Shown piece by piece: positions 55,869 through 64,000 of a stretch of DNA of 64,000 bases. The stretch is taken from contig NZ_LNNB01000012.1 in NCBI RefSeq assembly GCF_001747895.1, positions 41,390 through 105,389 on the forward strand, written 5' to 3'. Both the position numbers and the translations under genes were made by a program. Numbering within the stretch: position 1 is the stretch's first letter; every line of letters starts with the position of its first letter. The DNA is from Staphylococcus equorum. GTDB taxonomy: Bacteria; Bacillota; Bacilli; Staphylococcales; Staphylococcaceae. Below the pieces are notes generated by a model. That model was not told the origin of the DNA and did not search any database. It was given only the letters and a program-made list of their open reading frames with translations.

Positions 55869-57296
55869 ATGGCAGTTAAAAAGAAAGATGTGCAAGATAT
55901 AGTCGAAGCTATTGGGGGCAAAGACAACTTGGACACAGCAACGCACTGTGTAACACGTTTGCGACTTGTCTTGAAAGATGATGATAAAGTAGATAAGGAT
56001 CGATTGGGGGATAACGATTTAGTAAAAGGACAATTCAAAGCTGATAATCAGTATCAAATTGTCATTGGTCCAGGTACAGTCGATGAAGTTTACAAACAAT
56101 TCATTGAAGAAACAGGTGTAGGTGAAGCGTCAAAAGACGACGCGAAAGCTGCAGCGGCTAAAAAGGGTAATCCGGTTCAAAGATTGATTAAATTGTTGGG
56201 AGACATATTTATTCCAATCTTACCGGCAATTGTTACTGCTGGTTTACTTATGGGGATTAATAATTTACTTACGATGGAAGGGCTATTTGGCCCTAAACCG
56301 TTAGTAGAACAATTTCCTCAACTTGGAGATATCTCTAATATTATCAATGTAATTGCAAGTACAGCATTCATATTCTTACCAGCATTAATCGGTTGGAGTA
56401 GTATGCGTGTGTTTGGTGGGAGTCAAATACTTGGTCTAGTGCTAGGTTTAATTCTAATGAATCCACAACTAGCTTCACAATACGATATTGCTAGTGGTAA
56501 TATTCCTACTTGGGATATTTTCGGTTTAGAAATTAAACAATTGAACTATGAAGGACAAGTATTGCCGATTTTACTTGCTGCGTATGTATTAGCTCAAATC
56601 GAGAAATTCTTAAATAAATATATTCATGATTCAATTAAAATGTTAGTTGTAGGGCCTGTGGCACTACTAATTACAGGTTTCTTAGCATTTATAGTTATTG
56701 GACCGGTTGCATTATGGCTTGGTACAGGAATTACAGAAGGCGTGACATTTGTCTTTGAACATGCTGGCTGGTTAGGTGGCGCACTTTATGGTTTGTTCTA
56801 TGCACCACTCGTTATTACAGGTTTGCATCACATGTTCTTAGCGGTAGATTTCCAATTAATGGGAAGTAGCCTTGGCGGCACATACCTATGGCCGATTCTT
56901 GCAATCTCAAACATTTGTCAAGGTTCAGCAGCATTTGGCGCATGGTTTGTCTATAGAAGACGTAAAATGGGCAAAGAACAGGGTCTTGCTATGACTTCAG
57001 GTATTTCAGGTTTCTTAGGTGTAACAGAACCAGCATTATTCGGGGTAAACTTACCACTAAAATACCCATTTATAGCAGCAATTTCAACATCTTGTGTGAT
57101 AGGTGGTATTATAGGTGCAAGTCGTGTGCTTGGTAGTGTAGGCGTAGGCGGCGTGCCAGCTATTATTTCTATCCAAAAGGATTTCTGGTTAATTTATGCT
57201 ATTTGTACCCTTTTAGCAATTGTCGTACCAGCAATTTTAACTGTTGTTCTATCAAGATTTAGTAAAGAAGAAACAAAAGAAATGGTTGAAAAATAA
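55869..57296 (+). CDS. treP: PTS trehalose-specific EIIBC
   Basis: 475 aa. Imports trehalose as trehalose-6-phosphate. EIIB domain residues ~1-85 with phospho-Cys in ATHCVTRLRL (~Cys 27); EIIC from ~105 with about ten helices (GHITEGV-type core: ITGLHHMFLAVDFQLMG, SGFLGVTEPALFGVNLPLKYP). No EIIA domain, so phosphate must come from another EIIA-Glc type protein. AAGGGAG before the ATG. First of treP-treA-treR. Confidence 0.95.
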   Translation: MAVKKKDVQDIVEAIGGKDNLDTATHCVTRLRLVLKDDDKVDKDRLGDNDLVKGQFKADNQYQIVIGPGTVDEVYKQFIEETGVGEASKDDAKAAAAKKGNPVQRLIKLLGDIFIPILPAIVTAGLLMGINNLLTMEGLFGPKPLVEQFPQLGDISNIINVIASTAFIFLPALIGWSSMRVFGGSQILGLVLGLILMNPQLASQYDIASGNIPTWDIFGLEIKQLNYEGQVLPILLAAYVLAQIEKFLNKYIHDSIKMLVVGPVALLITGFLAFIVIGPVALWLGTGITEGVTFVFEHAGWLGGALYGLFYAPLVITGLHHMFLAVDFQLMGSSLGGTYLWPILAISNICQGSAAFGAWFVYRRRKMGKEQGLAMTSGISGFLGVTEPALFGVNLPLKYPFIAAISTSCVIGGIIGASRVLGSVGVGGVPAIISIQKDFWLIYAICTLLAIVVPAILTVVLSRFSKEETKEMVEK

Positions 57297-57322
57297 TTCA
57301 AGTTATATAGATAAGTACAATT

Positions 57323-57358
57323 AAACTCGCTAAAATTGATTAGCGAGTTTCTTTTTAA
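57323..57358 (+). terminator. Hairpin between treP and treA
   Basis: AAACTCGCTAA / TTAGCGAGTTT followed by CTTTTTAAAA. Probably lowers treA/treR transcription relative to treP. Confidence 0.75.
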
Positions 57359-57386
57359 AATAGTAAAAGAAAAGGCGGTAATTGTT

Positions 57387-59021
57387 ATGGCACATAATGA
57401 TTGGAGAAAATCAGTTGTTTATCAAATTTATCCAAAATCATTTAATGATACAACAGGCAGTGGAGAAGGTGATTTACAAGGTATTATTGAAAAACTAGAT
57501 TATTTACAATATCTAGGTGTGGATTACATTTGGTTAACGCCAGTATATGAATCACCAATGAACGATAACGGCTATGATATTAGTAACTATTACAAAATCA
57601 ATGAAAAATTTGGAACAATAGAAGATCTTGAAACATTAGTAAGTGAAGCACATAAGCGTGATTTAAAAGTTATGATGGATATTGTAATTAATCATACCTC
57701 TACAAAACATGAATGGTTTAAGCAAGCGTATGCAGATAAAGAAAGTGCCTATAGGGATTATTACTTCTTTAGACGATCAGCAGATAATCAACCACCAACA
57801 AACTGGGAGTCAAAATTTGGCGGCAATGCGTGGAAATACGATGAAAAAATAGAAGAATATTATTTGCACCTATTCGACGTTACACAAGCTGATTTAAATT
57901 GGGATAATCCTGAGGTGCGAGACGCTTTATATGACATTGTTAACCACTGGATTAGTTTTGGTGTAGATGGCTTTAGATTTGATGTGCTTAATTTGATTTC
58001 TAAAGGTGAGTTTAAAGACTCTGAAAAAATCGGTAAAGAGTTTTATACAGATGGACCACGCGTACATGAATACGTACATGAAATGAATCGTCGTACGTTT
58101 GGAGACAAAGATATAATGACAGTTGGTGAAATGTCCTCAACTACAATAGATCATTGTATTAAATATACGAATACTAAGCGCCAAGAATTAAGTAGTGTCT
58201 TTAATTTCCATCATTTAAAAGTAGACTATGCTGATGGTGAAAAATGGACGAATGCTAAATTAGATTTCCATAAATTAAAAGATATACTTATGGAATGGCA
58301 ACTCGGTATTTATGAAGGTGGCGGTTGGAACGCAATATTTTGGTGTAACCATGACCAGCCTCGTGTCGTTTCGCGTTTTGGTGATGACTCGTCTGAACCA
58401 ATGCGTAAACAAAGTGCTAAGATGTTAGCTACTGTACTGCATATGTTACAAGGCACGCCTTACATTTTCCAAGGTGAAGAAATCGGTATGACAAATCCGG
58501 GTTTTGAAACAATTGACCAGTATCGTGATGTTGAATCATTAAATGCTTATCAAAATATGAAAGGTGCAGGTTATAAAGAAGAAGAAATCATTACGATATT
58601 AGGACAAAAATCTCGCGACACTTCAAGAACACCAGTTCAATGGACTGATACAGAGCATGCGGGCTTTACTACAGGCACACCATGGATTGATATTCCAAAT
58701 AATTTTGATAAAATCAATGTTGAAGCGGCGATTAAAGATGAAGCATCTATATTGCACACTTATAGACATTTGATTCACTTACGTCATGAACACGATATTA
58801 TTACGTATGGGAGTATAGAACCTTTATATATGGAGCATAATGAGTTATTTGTTTATAAACGTCATTATAATGATGAAACGTGGCTTGTTATTGCAAATTT
58901 TTCAAATGAACAAGTAGCGATTCCAGAAGATTTAGCTATTGAGGGAGAAATTATTATCCAACAGGGTGAAGCAACAAATGAATTAATTGATGGATTTGGC
59001 GCAATAGTAATTGCACAATAA
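57387..59021 (+). CDS. treA: Alpha,alpha-phosphotrehalase
   Basis: 544 aa from ATG 57387 (AAGGCGG upstream); the longer frame would overlap the hairpin. GH13 enzyme splitting trehalose-6-phosphate into glucose and glucose-6-phosphate. Motifs: DIVINHTS (region I), GFRFDVLNLI with nucleophile Asp (region II), TVGEMSS with acid Glu (region III) and FWCNHDQPR (region IV). Second gene of the tre operon. Confidence 0.95.
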   Translation: MAHNDWRKSVVYQIYPKSFNDTTGSGEGDLQGIIEKLDYLQYLGVDYIWLTPVYESPMNDNGYDISNYYKINEKFGTIEDLETLVSEAHKRDLKVMMDIVINHTSTKHEWFKQAYADKESAYRDYYFFRRSADNQPPTNWESKFGGNAWKYDEKIEEYYLHLFDVTQADLNWDNPEVRDALYDIVNHWISFGVDGFRFDVLNLISKGEFKDSEKIGKEFYTDGPRVHEYVHEMNRRTFGDKDIMTVGEMSSTTIDHCIKYTNTKRQELSSVFNFHHLKVDYADGEKWTNAKLDFHKLKDILMEWQLGIYEGGGWNAIFWCNHDQPRVVSRFGDDSSEPMRKQSAKMLATVLHMLQGTPYIFQGEEIGMTNPGFETIDQYRDVESLNAYQNMKGAGYKEEEIITILGQKSRDTSRTPVQWTDTEHAGFTTGTPWIDIPNNFDKINVEAAIKDEASILHTYRHLIHLRHEHDIITYGSIEPLYMEHNELFVYKRHYNDETWLVIANFSNEQVAIPEDLAIEGEIIIQQGEATNELIDGFGAIVIAQ

Positions 59022-59049
59022 TTTAGAAAAGGGCAGTGAGTGAGCGCGC

Positions 59050-59775
59050 ATGACACAGAAAAAATTTATTACGATATATGAAACAATACGTACAGACATC
59101 ATAGAGTCACGCATATCGTATGGCACTCAATTGCCATCAGAGCATGAGTTAGTAGAAGCCTATAGTGCCTCTCGTGAAACAGTACGTAAAGCACTGAACT
59201 TATTAGTGAGAGACGGTATGATTCAAAAGATTCGCGGTAAAGGTTCGGTTGTAATCTATCAAGGCTTAACAGAGTTTCCTTTTGCAGATTTAACCAGCTT
59301 CAGAGAAGTTCAACAAGGATTAGGGCTGCGACATGAAACTGACGTCAAAGTGTTTGAAAAGATAACTGCAGGTGAAGTTCCGAAAGTACAAAAGGCATTG
59401 AATGTTCGCCACGGAACAGTATTGTGGCATGTTGTTCGAATTAGGAAAATAGAAAATAGAGTAAAGATTATAGATGAAGACTATTTAATAGAAGCAATTG
59501 TTCCGAACCTTACTACGGAGATTGCAAAAGCATCACTATATGAGTATATAGAAGATGTATTAGGTTTAGAAATTAGTTACTCTAATAAGTCGATTACTTT
59601 TGAGGCCTTCGGAGAAATAGAACGAGAAATATTTGGCGATGTAGTTCCGCCATATACAGCAACAGTTCGAGGCATTGTACATTTGAAAGATACTACAATA
59701 TTCCAATATAATGTTTCGAAACACTTAGCCACAGAGTTTAAATTCAATGATTTTTCTAGACGCCATAAAAGGTGA
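59050..59775 (+). CDS. treR: Trehalose operon repressor TreR
   Basis: 241 aa. GntR winged helix (YGTQLPSEHELVEAYSASRE, TVRKALNLLVRDGMI; ~residues 20-62) and UTRA effector domain (~residues 85-235). In related bacteria it binds trehalose-6-phosphate and leaves the operator. Third gene of the operon, 28 bases after treA; matching operator lies before treP. Confidence 0.93.
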   Translation: MTQKKFITIYETIRTDIIESRISYGTQLPSEHELVEAYSASRETVRKALNLLVRDGMIQKIRGKGSVVIYQGLTEFPFADLTSFREVQQGLGLRHETDVKVFEKITAGEVPKVQKALNVRHGTVLWHVVRIRKIENRVKIIDEDYLIEAIVPNLTTEIAKASLYEYIEDVLGLEISYSNKSITFEAFGEIEREIFGDVVPPYTATVRGIVHLKDTTIFQYNVSKHLATEFKFNDFSRRHKR

Positions 59776-59846
59776 AATACTTTATCGTAAAAATGACTAT
59801 AATGTGAATTATATAATGAAGATATAGTATCTAGGATAGGTTATAC

Positions 59847-59876
59847 TTGCAATCAGTTGTTAAATTATAGTATGAT
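59847..59876 (+). promoter_or_regulatory. Promoter of the SRP RNA gene
   Basis: TTGCAA-N18-TATGAT, 6 bases before the RNA 5' end. Confidence 0.65.
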
Positions 59877-59881
59877 ATATT

Positions 59882-60157
59882 TTGCCGTGCTAAGTGGGGA
59901 GGTAGCGGTTCCCTGTACTCGAAATCCGCTTTACGCGAGACTGAATTCCTTTGCTAAGGGTGTGTTTTTGTGAAGTCTGCCCAAAGCACGTAGTGTTTGA
60001 AGATCTCGGTCCTATGCAATATGAACCCACGAACCATGTCAGGTCCTGACGGAAGCAGCATTAAGTGGATTATCGTATGTGCCGTAGGGTTGCCGAGATT
60101 TAGCTAACGACTTTGGTTACGTTTGTGATACACATTCGAAGTGAAGGTGCACGGTTT
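59882..60157 (+). ncRNA. ffs: Signal recognition particle RNA, large (Bacillus) type
   Basis: About 275 bases. 5' GCCGTGCTAAG...GGGAGGTAGCGGTTCCCTGT is the Alu domain; the conserved Ffh-binding domain IV appears as GTCAGGTCCTGACGGAAGCAGC around 60037-60059. 5' GCCGTGC pairs with 3' GCACGG. Sits between treR and the dnaX block as in other staphylococci. Confidence 0.95.
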
Positions 60158-60195
60158 TAAATTTTTAAATAATGAAATAAACTTATATAAATACT

Positions 60196-60234
60196 GAGCG
60201 ACGTATCTTTTGATAGCAGTCGCTCTTTTTTTAT
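60196..60234 (+). terminator. Terminator downstream of ffs
   Basis: GAGCGAC / GTCGCTC stem followed by TTTTTTT. Confidence 0.85.
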
Positions 60235-60345
60235 ATTAAAATATAAGGAATACTTTGATAGGATATTGGTATCGTTTAATACTTGTCACAAAGCCGATGT
60301 TGTTAAGTCAAAGGTTGAAATTTAAACGTCATAAGGGGGATGTCG

Positions 60346-60876
60346 ATGCAAATATACTTAAGTACTTTAACTGAAAATGATTATGATACAAGTTTGGAAA
60401 CAATAAAATCTGCGTTTGAAGATGTCGCTGAGTCACAGCATGATGAGCAAGCGTTAGTTGTGAAATTGAGAGAAACTTTAGAATATAACTATGAACTAGA
60501 AGTTGTCGCGAAAAATGATGATGGTGAAGTGATTGGTCATATTATGTTATCAGAAATCCAAATCCTTAATGAAGAAACAAGTTTTACTGCATTAGCATTA
60601 GCGCCACTATCTGTTTTACCAGCATATAGAAACATGGGGTTGGGAAAAGCACTCGTGCAAGCAGCAGAAGAGCGAGCAAAAGCGCAAGGTTATACTACCA
60701 TTATTGTTTTAGGAGCTTCGGGATATTATGGCAAATTAGGTTATGAAGAAGCGGAGCAATACAATATATATAGTCCATTTGATTTACCTTCAAAAAATTT
60801 TATGGTCAAATTCCTTTGGGAACAACTAACAGAGCAACCTAATGGCAAAGTGGTTTATCCAGAATCTTTTAATTGA
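60346..60876 (+). CDS. GNAT-family N-acetyltransferase
   Basis: 176 aa from the ATG at 60346, 6 bases after AAGGGGG; an ATG two codons earlier sits on the ribosome site. PLSVLPAYRNMGLGKALVQAAEERA (~residues 85-110) is the acetyl-CoA-binding motif; GYYGKLGYEEAEQYNI follows. Yhbs/YjjG-type small acetyltransferase, substrate unknown. Confidence 0.85.
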   Translation: MQIYLSTLTENDYDTSLETIKSAFEDVAESQHDEQALVVKLRETLEYNYELEVVAKNDDGEVIGHIMLSEIQILNEETSFTALALAPLSVLPAYRNMGLGKALVQAAEERAKAQGYTTIIVLGASGYYGKLGYEEAEQYNIYSPFDLPSKNFMVKFLWEQLTEQPNGKVVYPESFN

Positions 60877-60935
60877 TATTCAAAGTATAAAGTACAATGC
60901 TATAATAGTTGATGAATGCTATTGGAGGTGCGAAA

Positions 60936-62654
60936 GTGAATTATCAAGCTTTATATAGAATGTTCCGACCGCAAAGCTTTGAAGATGTTGTGGGTCAGGA
61001 GCATGTAACTAAGACACTACGTAATGCGATTGCTAAAAGTAAACAATCCCATGCTTATATATTTAGCGGACCTAGAGGGACAGGTAAAACGAGTATTGCT
61101 AAAGTGTTCGCAAAAGCCATAAACTGTCTTGAACGTACCGATGGTGAACCTTGTAATGAATGTGCAATATGTAAGGGTATCACGCGAGGAACGAATTCAG
61201 ACGTCATTGAAATTGATGCTGCAAGTAATAACGGTGTAGATGAGATAAGAAATATTAGAGATAAAGTTAAATATGCACCTAGTGAATCGAAATTCAAAGT
61301 ATATATTATAGATGAGGTACACATGCTAACAACAGGTGCTTTTAACGCGTTACTTAAAACGTTAGAAGAGCCACCAGCACATGCAATATTTATATTAGCG
61401 ACGACAGAACCTCACAAAATACCTCCGACAATTATTTCAAGATCACAAAGGTTTGATTTTAAAGCAATTAGTGAAGATGAAATTGTTGAACGCTTAAAGT
61501 TTGTAGCGGACTCACAAGAAATAGAATACGATACAGCCGCGTTAGAATTTATTGCGAAGGCATCAGAAGGTGGTATGCGTGATGCGTTAAGTATTATGGA
61601 TCAAGCCATTGCTTTTGGAGATGAGCATCTCACGTTACAAGATGCGCTGAACGTAACCGGTAGTGTAGATGCCAGTGCTTTAAATGAATTGCTTAAAGAA
61701 GTAGTTCAAGGTGATGTAAAAAGCGCTTTTTCAACTTATCATCAATTCATATCACAAGGTAAAGAAGTCAATCGTTTGATTAACGATATGATTTACTTTG
61801 TGAGAGATACGATTATGAATAAGACTTCTAATGTAGAAACTGAATATGATGCATTAATGCATTTTGATTTAGATGTTCTTTACAAAATGATTGATATCAT
61901 CAATGATACACTCGTTTCGATTCGATTCAGTGTAAACCAAAGTGTTCATTTCGAAGTATTGCTAGTTAAAATCGCTGAAATGATAAAAGAAAAACCCGAG
62001 AGTGTTCAAACTGTAGCGACTACAGGTATTGCAACTGAACCTAATAATGATGTGCTGTTGCAAAGAATGGAACAGTTAGAAAGTGAATTGAAGACAATAA
62101 AAGCGCAAGGTGTGACGACTAGCAACACGCCTCAACAGACTAAACGAACTACCAACAAAGGTGGACAGTCTAAGAATGCTTTTTCTATGCAACAAATTGC
62201 TAAAGTATTAGACAAAGCCAATAAAGATGATATTAAGCAATTGAAAGACCATTGGGAAGAGGTTATTAATCATGCGAAAGGCAATGATATGAAATCATTA
62301 GTGAGCCTCTTGCAAAATTCTGAACCTGTTGCTGCAAGTGAAACGCATGTTCTGATTAAGTTTGAAGAAGAAATACACTGCGAAATTGTTAATAAAGATG
62401 ATGAAAAACGGGAAAATATTGAGAATGTTGTTTGTAAAATCATCGATAAAACAGTCAAAGTTGTAGGTGTACCTGCCGATCAATGGATGAGAGTTAGAAC
62501 AGAGTATCTACAAAATAGAAAGAGTAGTACCACAACAGAAGGTGAAAGTGATAACCAAGCTTCTACTCCAGAAGTAGCGGAAGAAGTTGACGTTGTTCAA
62601 AAAGCTAAAGATTTATTTGGTGAGAGTACTGTAAATGTAATAGATGAAGAGTGA
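60936..62654 (+). CDS. dnaX: DNA polymerase III subunits gamma/tau
   Basis: 572 aa from GTG 60936, 5 bases after GGAGGTG. Clamp-loader ATPase: Walker A GPRGTGKTS (~residue 38), zinc cysteines (CLERTDGEPCNECAIC), Walker B YIIDEVHML, sensor LATTEPHKI, then domain III and a low-complexity tau tail with QTKRTTNKGGQSK. First of dnaX-ybaB-recR, a universal Firmicute block. Confidence 0.96.
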   Translation: MNYQALYRMFRPQSFEDVVGQEHVTKTLRNAIAKSKQSHAYIFSGPRGTGKTSIAKVFAKAINCLERTDGEPCNECAICKGITRGTNSDVIEIDAASNNGVDEIRNIRDKVKYAPSESKFKVYIIDEVHMLTTGAFNALLKTLEEPPAHAIFILATTEPHKIPPTIISRSQRFDFKAISEDEIVERLKFVADSQEIEYDTAALEFIAKASEGGMRDALSIMDQAIAFGDEHLTLQDALNVTGSVDASALNELLKEVVQGDVKSAFSTYHQFISQGKEVNRLINDMIYFVRDTIMNKTSNVETEYDALMHFDLDVLYKMIDIINDTLVSIRFSVNQSVHFEVLLVKIAEMIKEKPESVQTVATTGIATEPNNDVLLQRMEQLESELKTIKAQGVTTSNTPQQTKRTTNKGGQSKNAFSMQQIAKVLDKANKDDIKQLKDHWEEVINHAKGNDMKSLVSLLQNSEPVAASETHVLIKFEEEIHCEIVNKDDEKRENIENVVCKIIDKTVKVVGVPADQWMRVRTEYLQNRKSSTTTEGESDNQASTPEVAEEVDVVQKAKDLFGESTVNVIDEE

Positions 62655-62740
62655 TACATGACAATGAATAAAAAGGCATGTATAATGAGACGAAAGAATA
62701 ACCATAAAAATGATATAGAAGATTCAAGGAGGAAAAATTT

Positions 62741-63058
62741 ATGCGCGGTGGCGGAAATATGCAACAGATGATGAAACAAATGCAAAAAATGCAAAAGAAA
62801 ATGGGCGAAGAGCAAGAGAAATTAAAAGAGGAGAAAGTCCAAGGTACAGCTGGCGGTGGCATGGTAACTGTAACAGTATCAGGCCATAAAGAAGTACTAG
62901 ATGTAGAAATAAAAGAAGAAGCGGTAGATCCAGACGACGTTGAAATGTTACAAGACTTAGTGATTGCTGCAACGAATGAAGCAATGAATAAAGCTGATGA
63001 ACTTACACAAGAACGCTTAGGCAAGCACACTCAAGGCTTAAACATTCCTGGAATGTGA
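62741..63058 (+). CDS. YbaB/EbfC nucleoid-associated protein
   Basis: 105 aa. [20 protein letters not shown] and the domain [19 protein letters not shown] (~residues 33-51). Dimeric DNA-binding protein with tweezer-like shape, linked to recombination and nucleoid structure. AGGAGG 9 bases upstream of the ATG. Lies between dnaX and recR, 4 bases before recR. Confidence 0.94.
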   Translation: MRGGGNMQQMMKQMQKMQKKMGEEQEKLKEEKVQGTAGGGMVTVTVSGHKEVLDVEIKEEAVDPDDVEMLQDLVIAATNEAMNKADELTQERLGKHTQGLNIPGM

Positions 63059-63062
63059 TCAT

Positions 63063-63659
63063 ATGCACTATCCTGAACCGATTTCAAAACTTATTGACAG
63101 TTTCATGAAACTGCCAGGCATTGGGCCGAAGACCGCTCAACGTCTGGCGTTTCATGTATTAGATATGAAAGAAGACGATGTTGTCCAATTTGCCAAATCT
63201 TTAGTGGATGTTAAACGAGAACTTACCTATTGTAGTGAATGCGGACATATAACTGAACAAGATCCATGTTACATTTGCCAAGATAAACAGAGAGATCGCA
63301 CAATTATTTGTGTAGTTGAAGATGATAAAGATGTCATTGCTATGGAGAAGATGCGTGAATATAAAGGTTTATATCACGTCTTACATGGCTCTATTTCTCC
63401 AATGGATGGTATTGGACCAGAGGATATTAATATACCGAGTTTAATTAATCGTTTGAAAGATGAAGAAGTTAAAGAGCTTATCTTAGCGATGAACCCAAAC
63501 CTAGAAGGTGAATCTACAGCGATGTATATCTCGAGGTTAGTAAAACCAATTGGTGTTACTGTAACGAGATTAGCTCAAGGTCTTTCTGTAGGTGGCGATT
63601 TAGAATACGCTGATGAAGTTACATTGTCGAAAGCGATTATGGGCCGAACAGAGATGTAG
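63063..63659 (+). CDS. recR: Recombination protein RecR
   Basis: 198 aa. HhH motif [15 protein letters not shown] (~residues 16-30), zinc finger [16 protein letters not shown] (~residues 54-69), Toprim domain beginning [17 protein letters not shown], and Walker-like C-terminus. Works with RecF/RecO in gap repair. Almost overlaps ybaB, hence co-translated. Confidence 0.96.
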   Translation: MHYPEPISKLIDSFMKLPGIGPKTAQRLAFHVLDMKEDDVVQFAKSLVDVKRELTYCSECGHITEQDPCYICQDKQRDRTIICVVEDDKDVIAMEKMREYKGLYHVLHGSISPMDGIGPEDINIPSLINRLKDEEVKELILAMNPNLEGESTAMYISRLVKPIGVTVTRLAQGLSVGGDLEYADEVTLSKAIMGRTEM

Positions 63660-63690
63660 TACGCTATTAAACATATATATATGAACGATT

Positions 63691-63714
63691 AAAGCTACCT
63701 ATATAGGTAGCTTT
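63691..63714. terminator. Terminator of the dnaX-ybaB-recR operon
   Basis: Perfect palindrome AAAGCTACCTAT and inverse; A/T tails are modest. Confidence 0.7.
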
Positions 63715-64000
63715 AATTATTTGTAAATAAAATTAAAAAGATGTAAAAGAATTTAAAGTACGCGTAATAAGCGTTTTTCAAGTGTTTATAGGTAGTTTTT
63801 AGATGCTTATTATCTACAAAGCGAACTTTAAATAAGAAGGAGATATTAAAGTATGTTTATTGGCGTTCGAAGGCTGTTATGAGCGGGTTAAAGTGTAAAT
63901 TTTATAGTTGTTAAAAGGTTTTGATGCGTGTATAGTATTACTAGTAGAGCGAAACAACAAGTCAAACACAACAAACACAAAAAAGAAATACGAAACACAA
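63715..64000. other. Region downstream of recR; probable rRNA operon leader
   Basis: No protein gene. Strong promoter at 63908-63936, then an A/C-rich untranslated leader to the window edge. In related staphylococci a 16S-23S-5S rRNA operon is known downstream of recR. Confidence 0.5.
63908..63936 (+). promoter_or_regulatory. Strong sigma-A promoter at right edge
   Basis: TTGTTA-N17-TATAGT, start expected near 63943, reading off the window. Confidence 0.65.

Noticed and set aside
62100..62400. Programmed frameshift in dnaX making gamma
   Set aside because: No slippery A-run followed by a stable hairpin could be seen.

Overview
This 64 kb window comes from a low-GC Gram-positive chromosome, almost certainly a coagulase-negative Staphylococcus of the saprophyticus/xylosus/equorum type. 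The evidence is typical staphylococcal proteins (NfrA, TcyP, Sle1-like LysM-CHAP amidase, an IsaB-like antigen, a PSM-alpha-like peptide), the xpt-pbuX-guaB-guaA operon, the tre operon, and the ffs-dnaX-ybaB-recR block. The exact species cannot be fixed from this sequence.

Layout. 1-1.65 kb: an ABC transporter gene running off the left edge, preceded by a LytTR regulator that carries a degenerate ABC-ATPase-like part, then a small HTH membrane protein. 1.9-10.9 kb: large-subunit catalase, a 2-oxopentenoate-type hydratase, nfrA, a hypothetical gene, tcyP, a DNA-binding/coiled-coil protein, a GNAT-like protein and a YflT-type stress protein with a near-consensus sigma-B promoter. 11.0-16.4 kb: guanine riboswitch and purine salvage/GMP operon. 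16.4-22.6 kb: an AT-rich accessory island just 3' of guaA, with remains of a lactococcin-972-type bacteriocin locus, a decayed Cys-rich (halocin-C8-like) bacteriocin gene, many very small membrane proteins, psiE and a small MT0933-antitoxin-like protein. 22.9-29.5 kb: cold-shock gene, MFS/LysR pair, ECF sigma/RskA-type anti-sigma pair, and a MurE-like ligase.

29.6-39.2 kb: Met-rich-repeat IsaB-like secreted protein, histidine phosphatase, CynX-type MFS, secreted poly-gamma-glutamate hydrolase, a strong candidate small RNA (about 33904-34013), a TM-anchored unknown, carboxylesterase, BrnQ, an NSS-family symporter and an 18-aa PSM-like peptide too short for normal gene calling. 39.4-48.4 kb: ilvD with a CodY box, arylamine N-acetyltransferase, Sle1-like amidase with a WalR-like box, Nudix-GNAT fusion, ammonium transporter and two YibE/F proteins.

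48.4-64 kb: gltC/gltB/gltD glutamate synthase block, tRNA-Ser(UGA), treP-treA-treR with TreR operator and cre, SRP RNA, a GNAT enzyme, dnaX-ybaB-recR, and at the right edge a strong promoter of the kind that drives rRNA operons.

The regions most worth attention are the 16.4-22.6 kb bacteriocin graveyard (two bacteriocin families, truncated and frameshifted, mixed with intact small membrane genes), the isolated sRNA at 33.9 kb, the PSM-like peptide at 39.2 kb and the Met-rich IsaB-like antigen.
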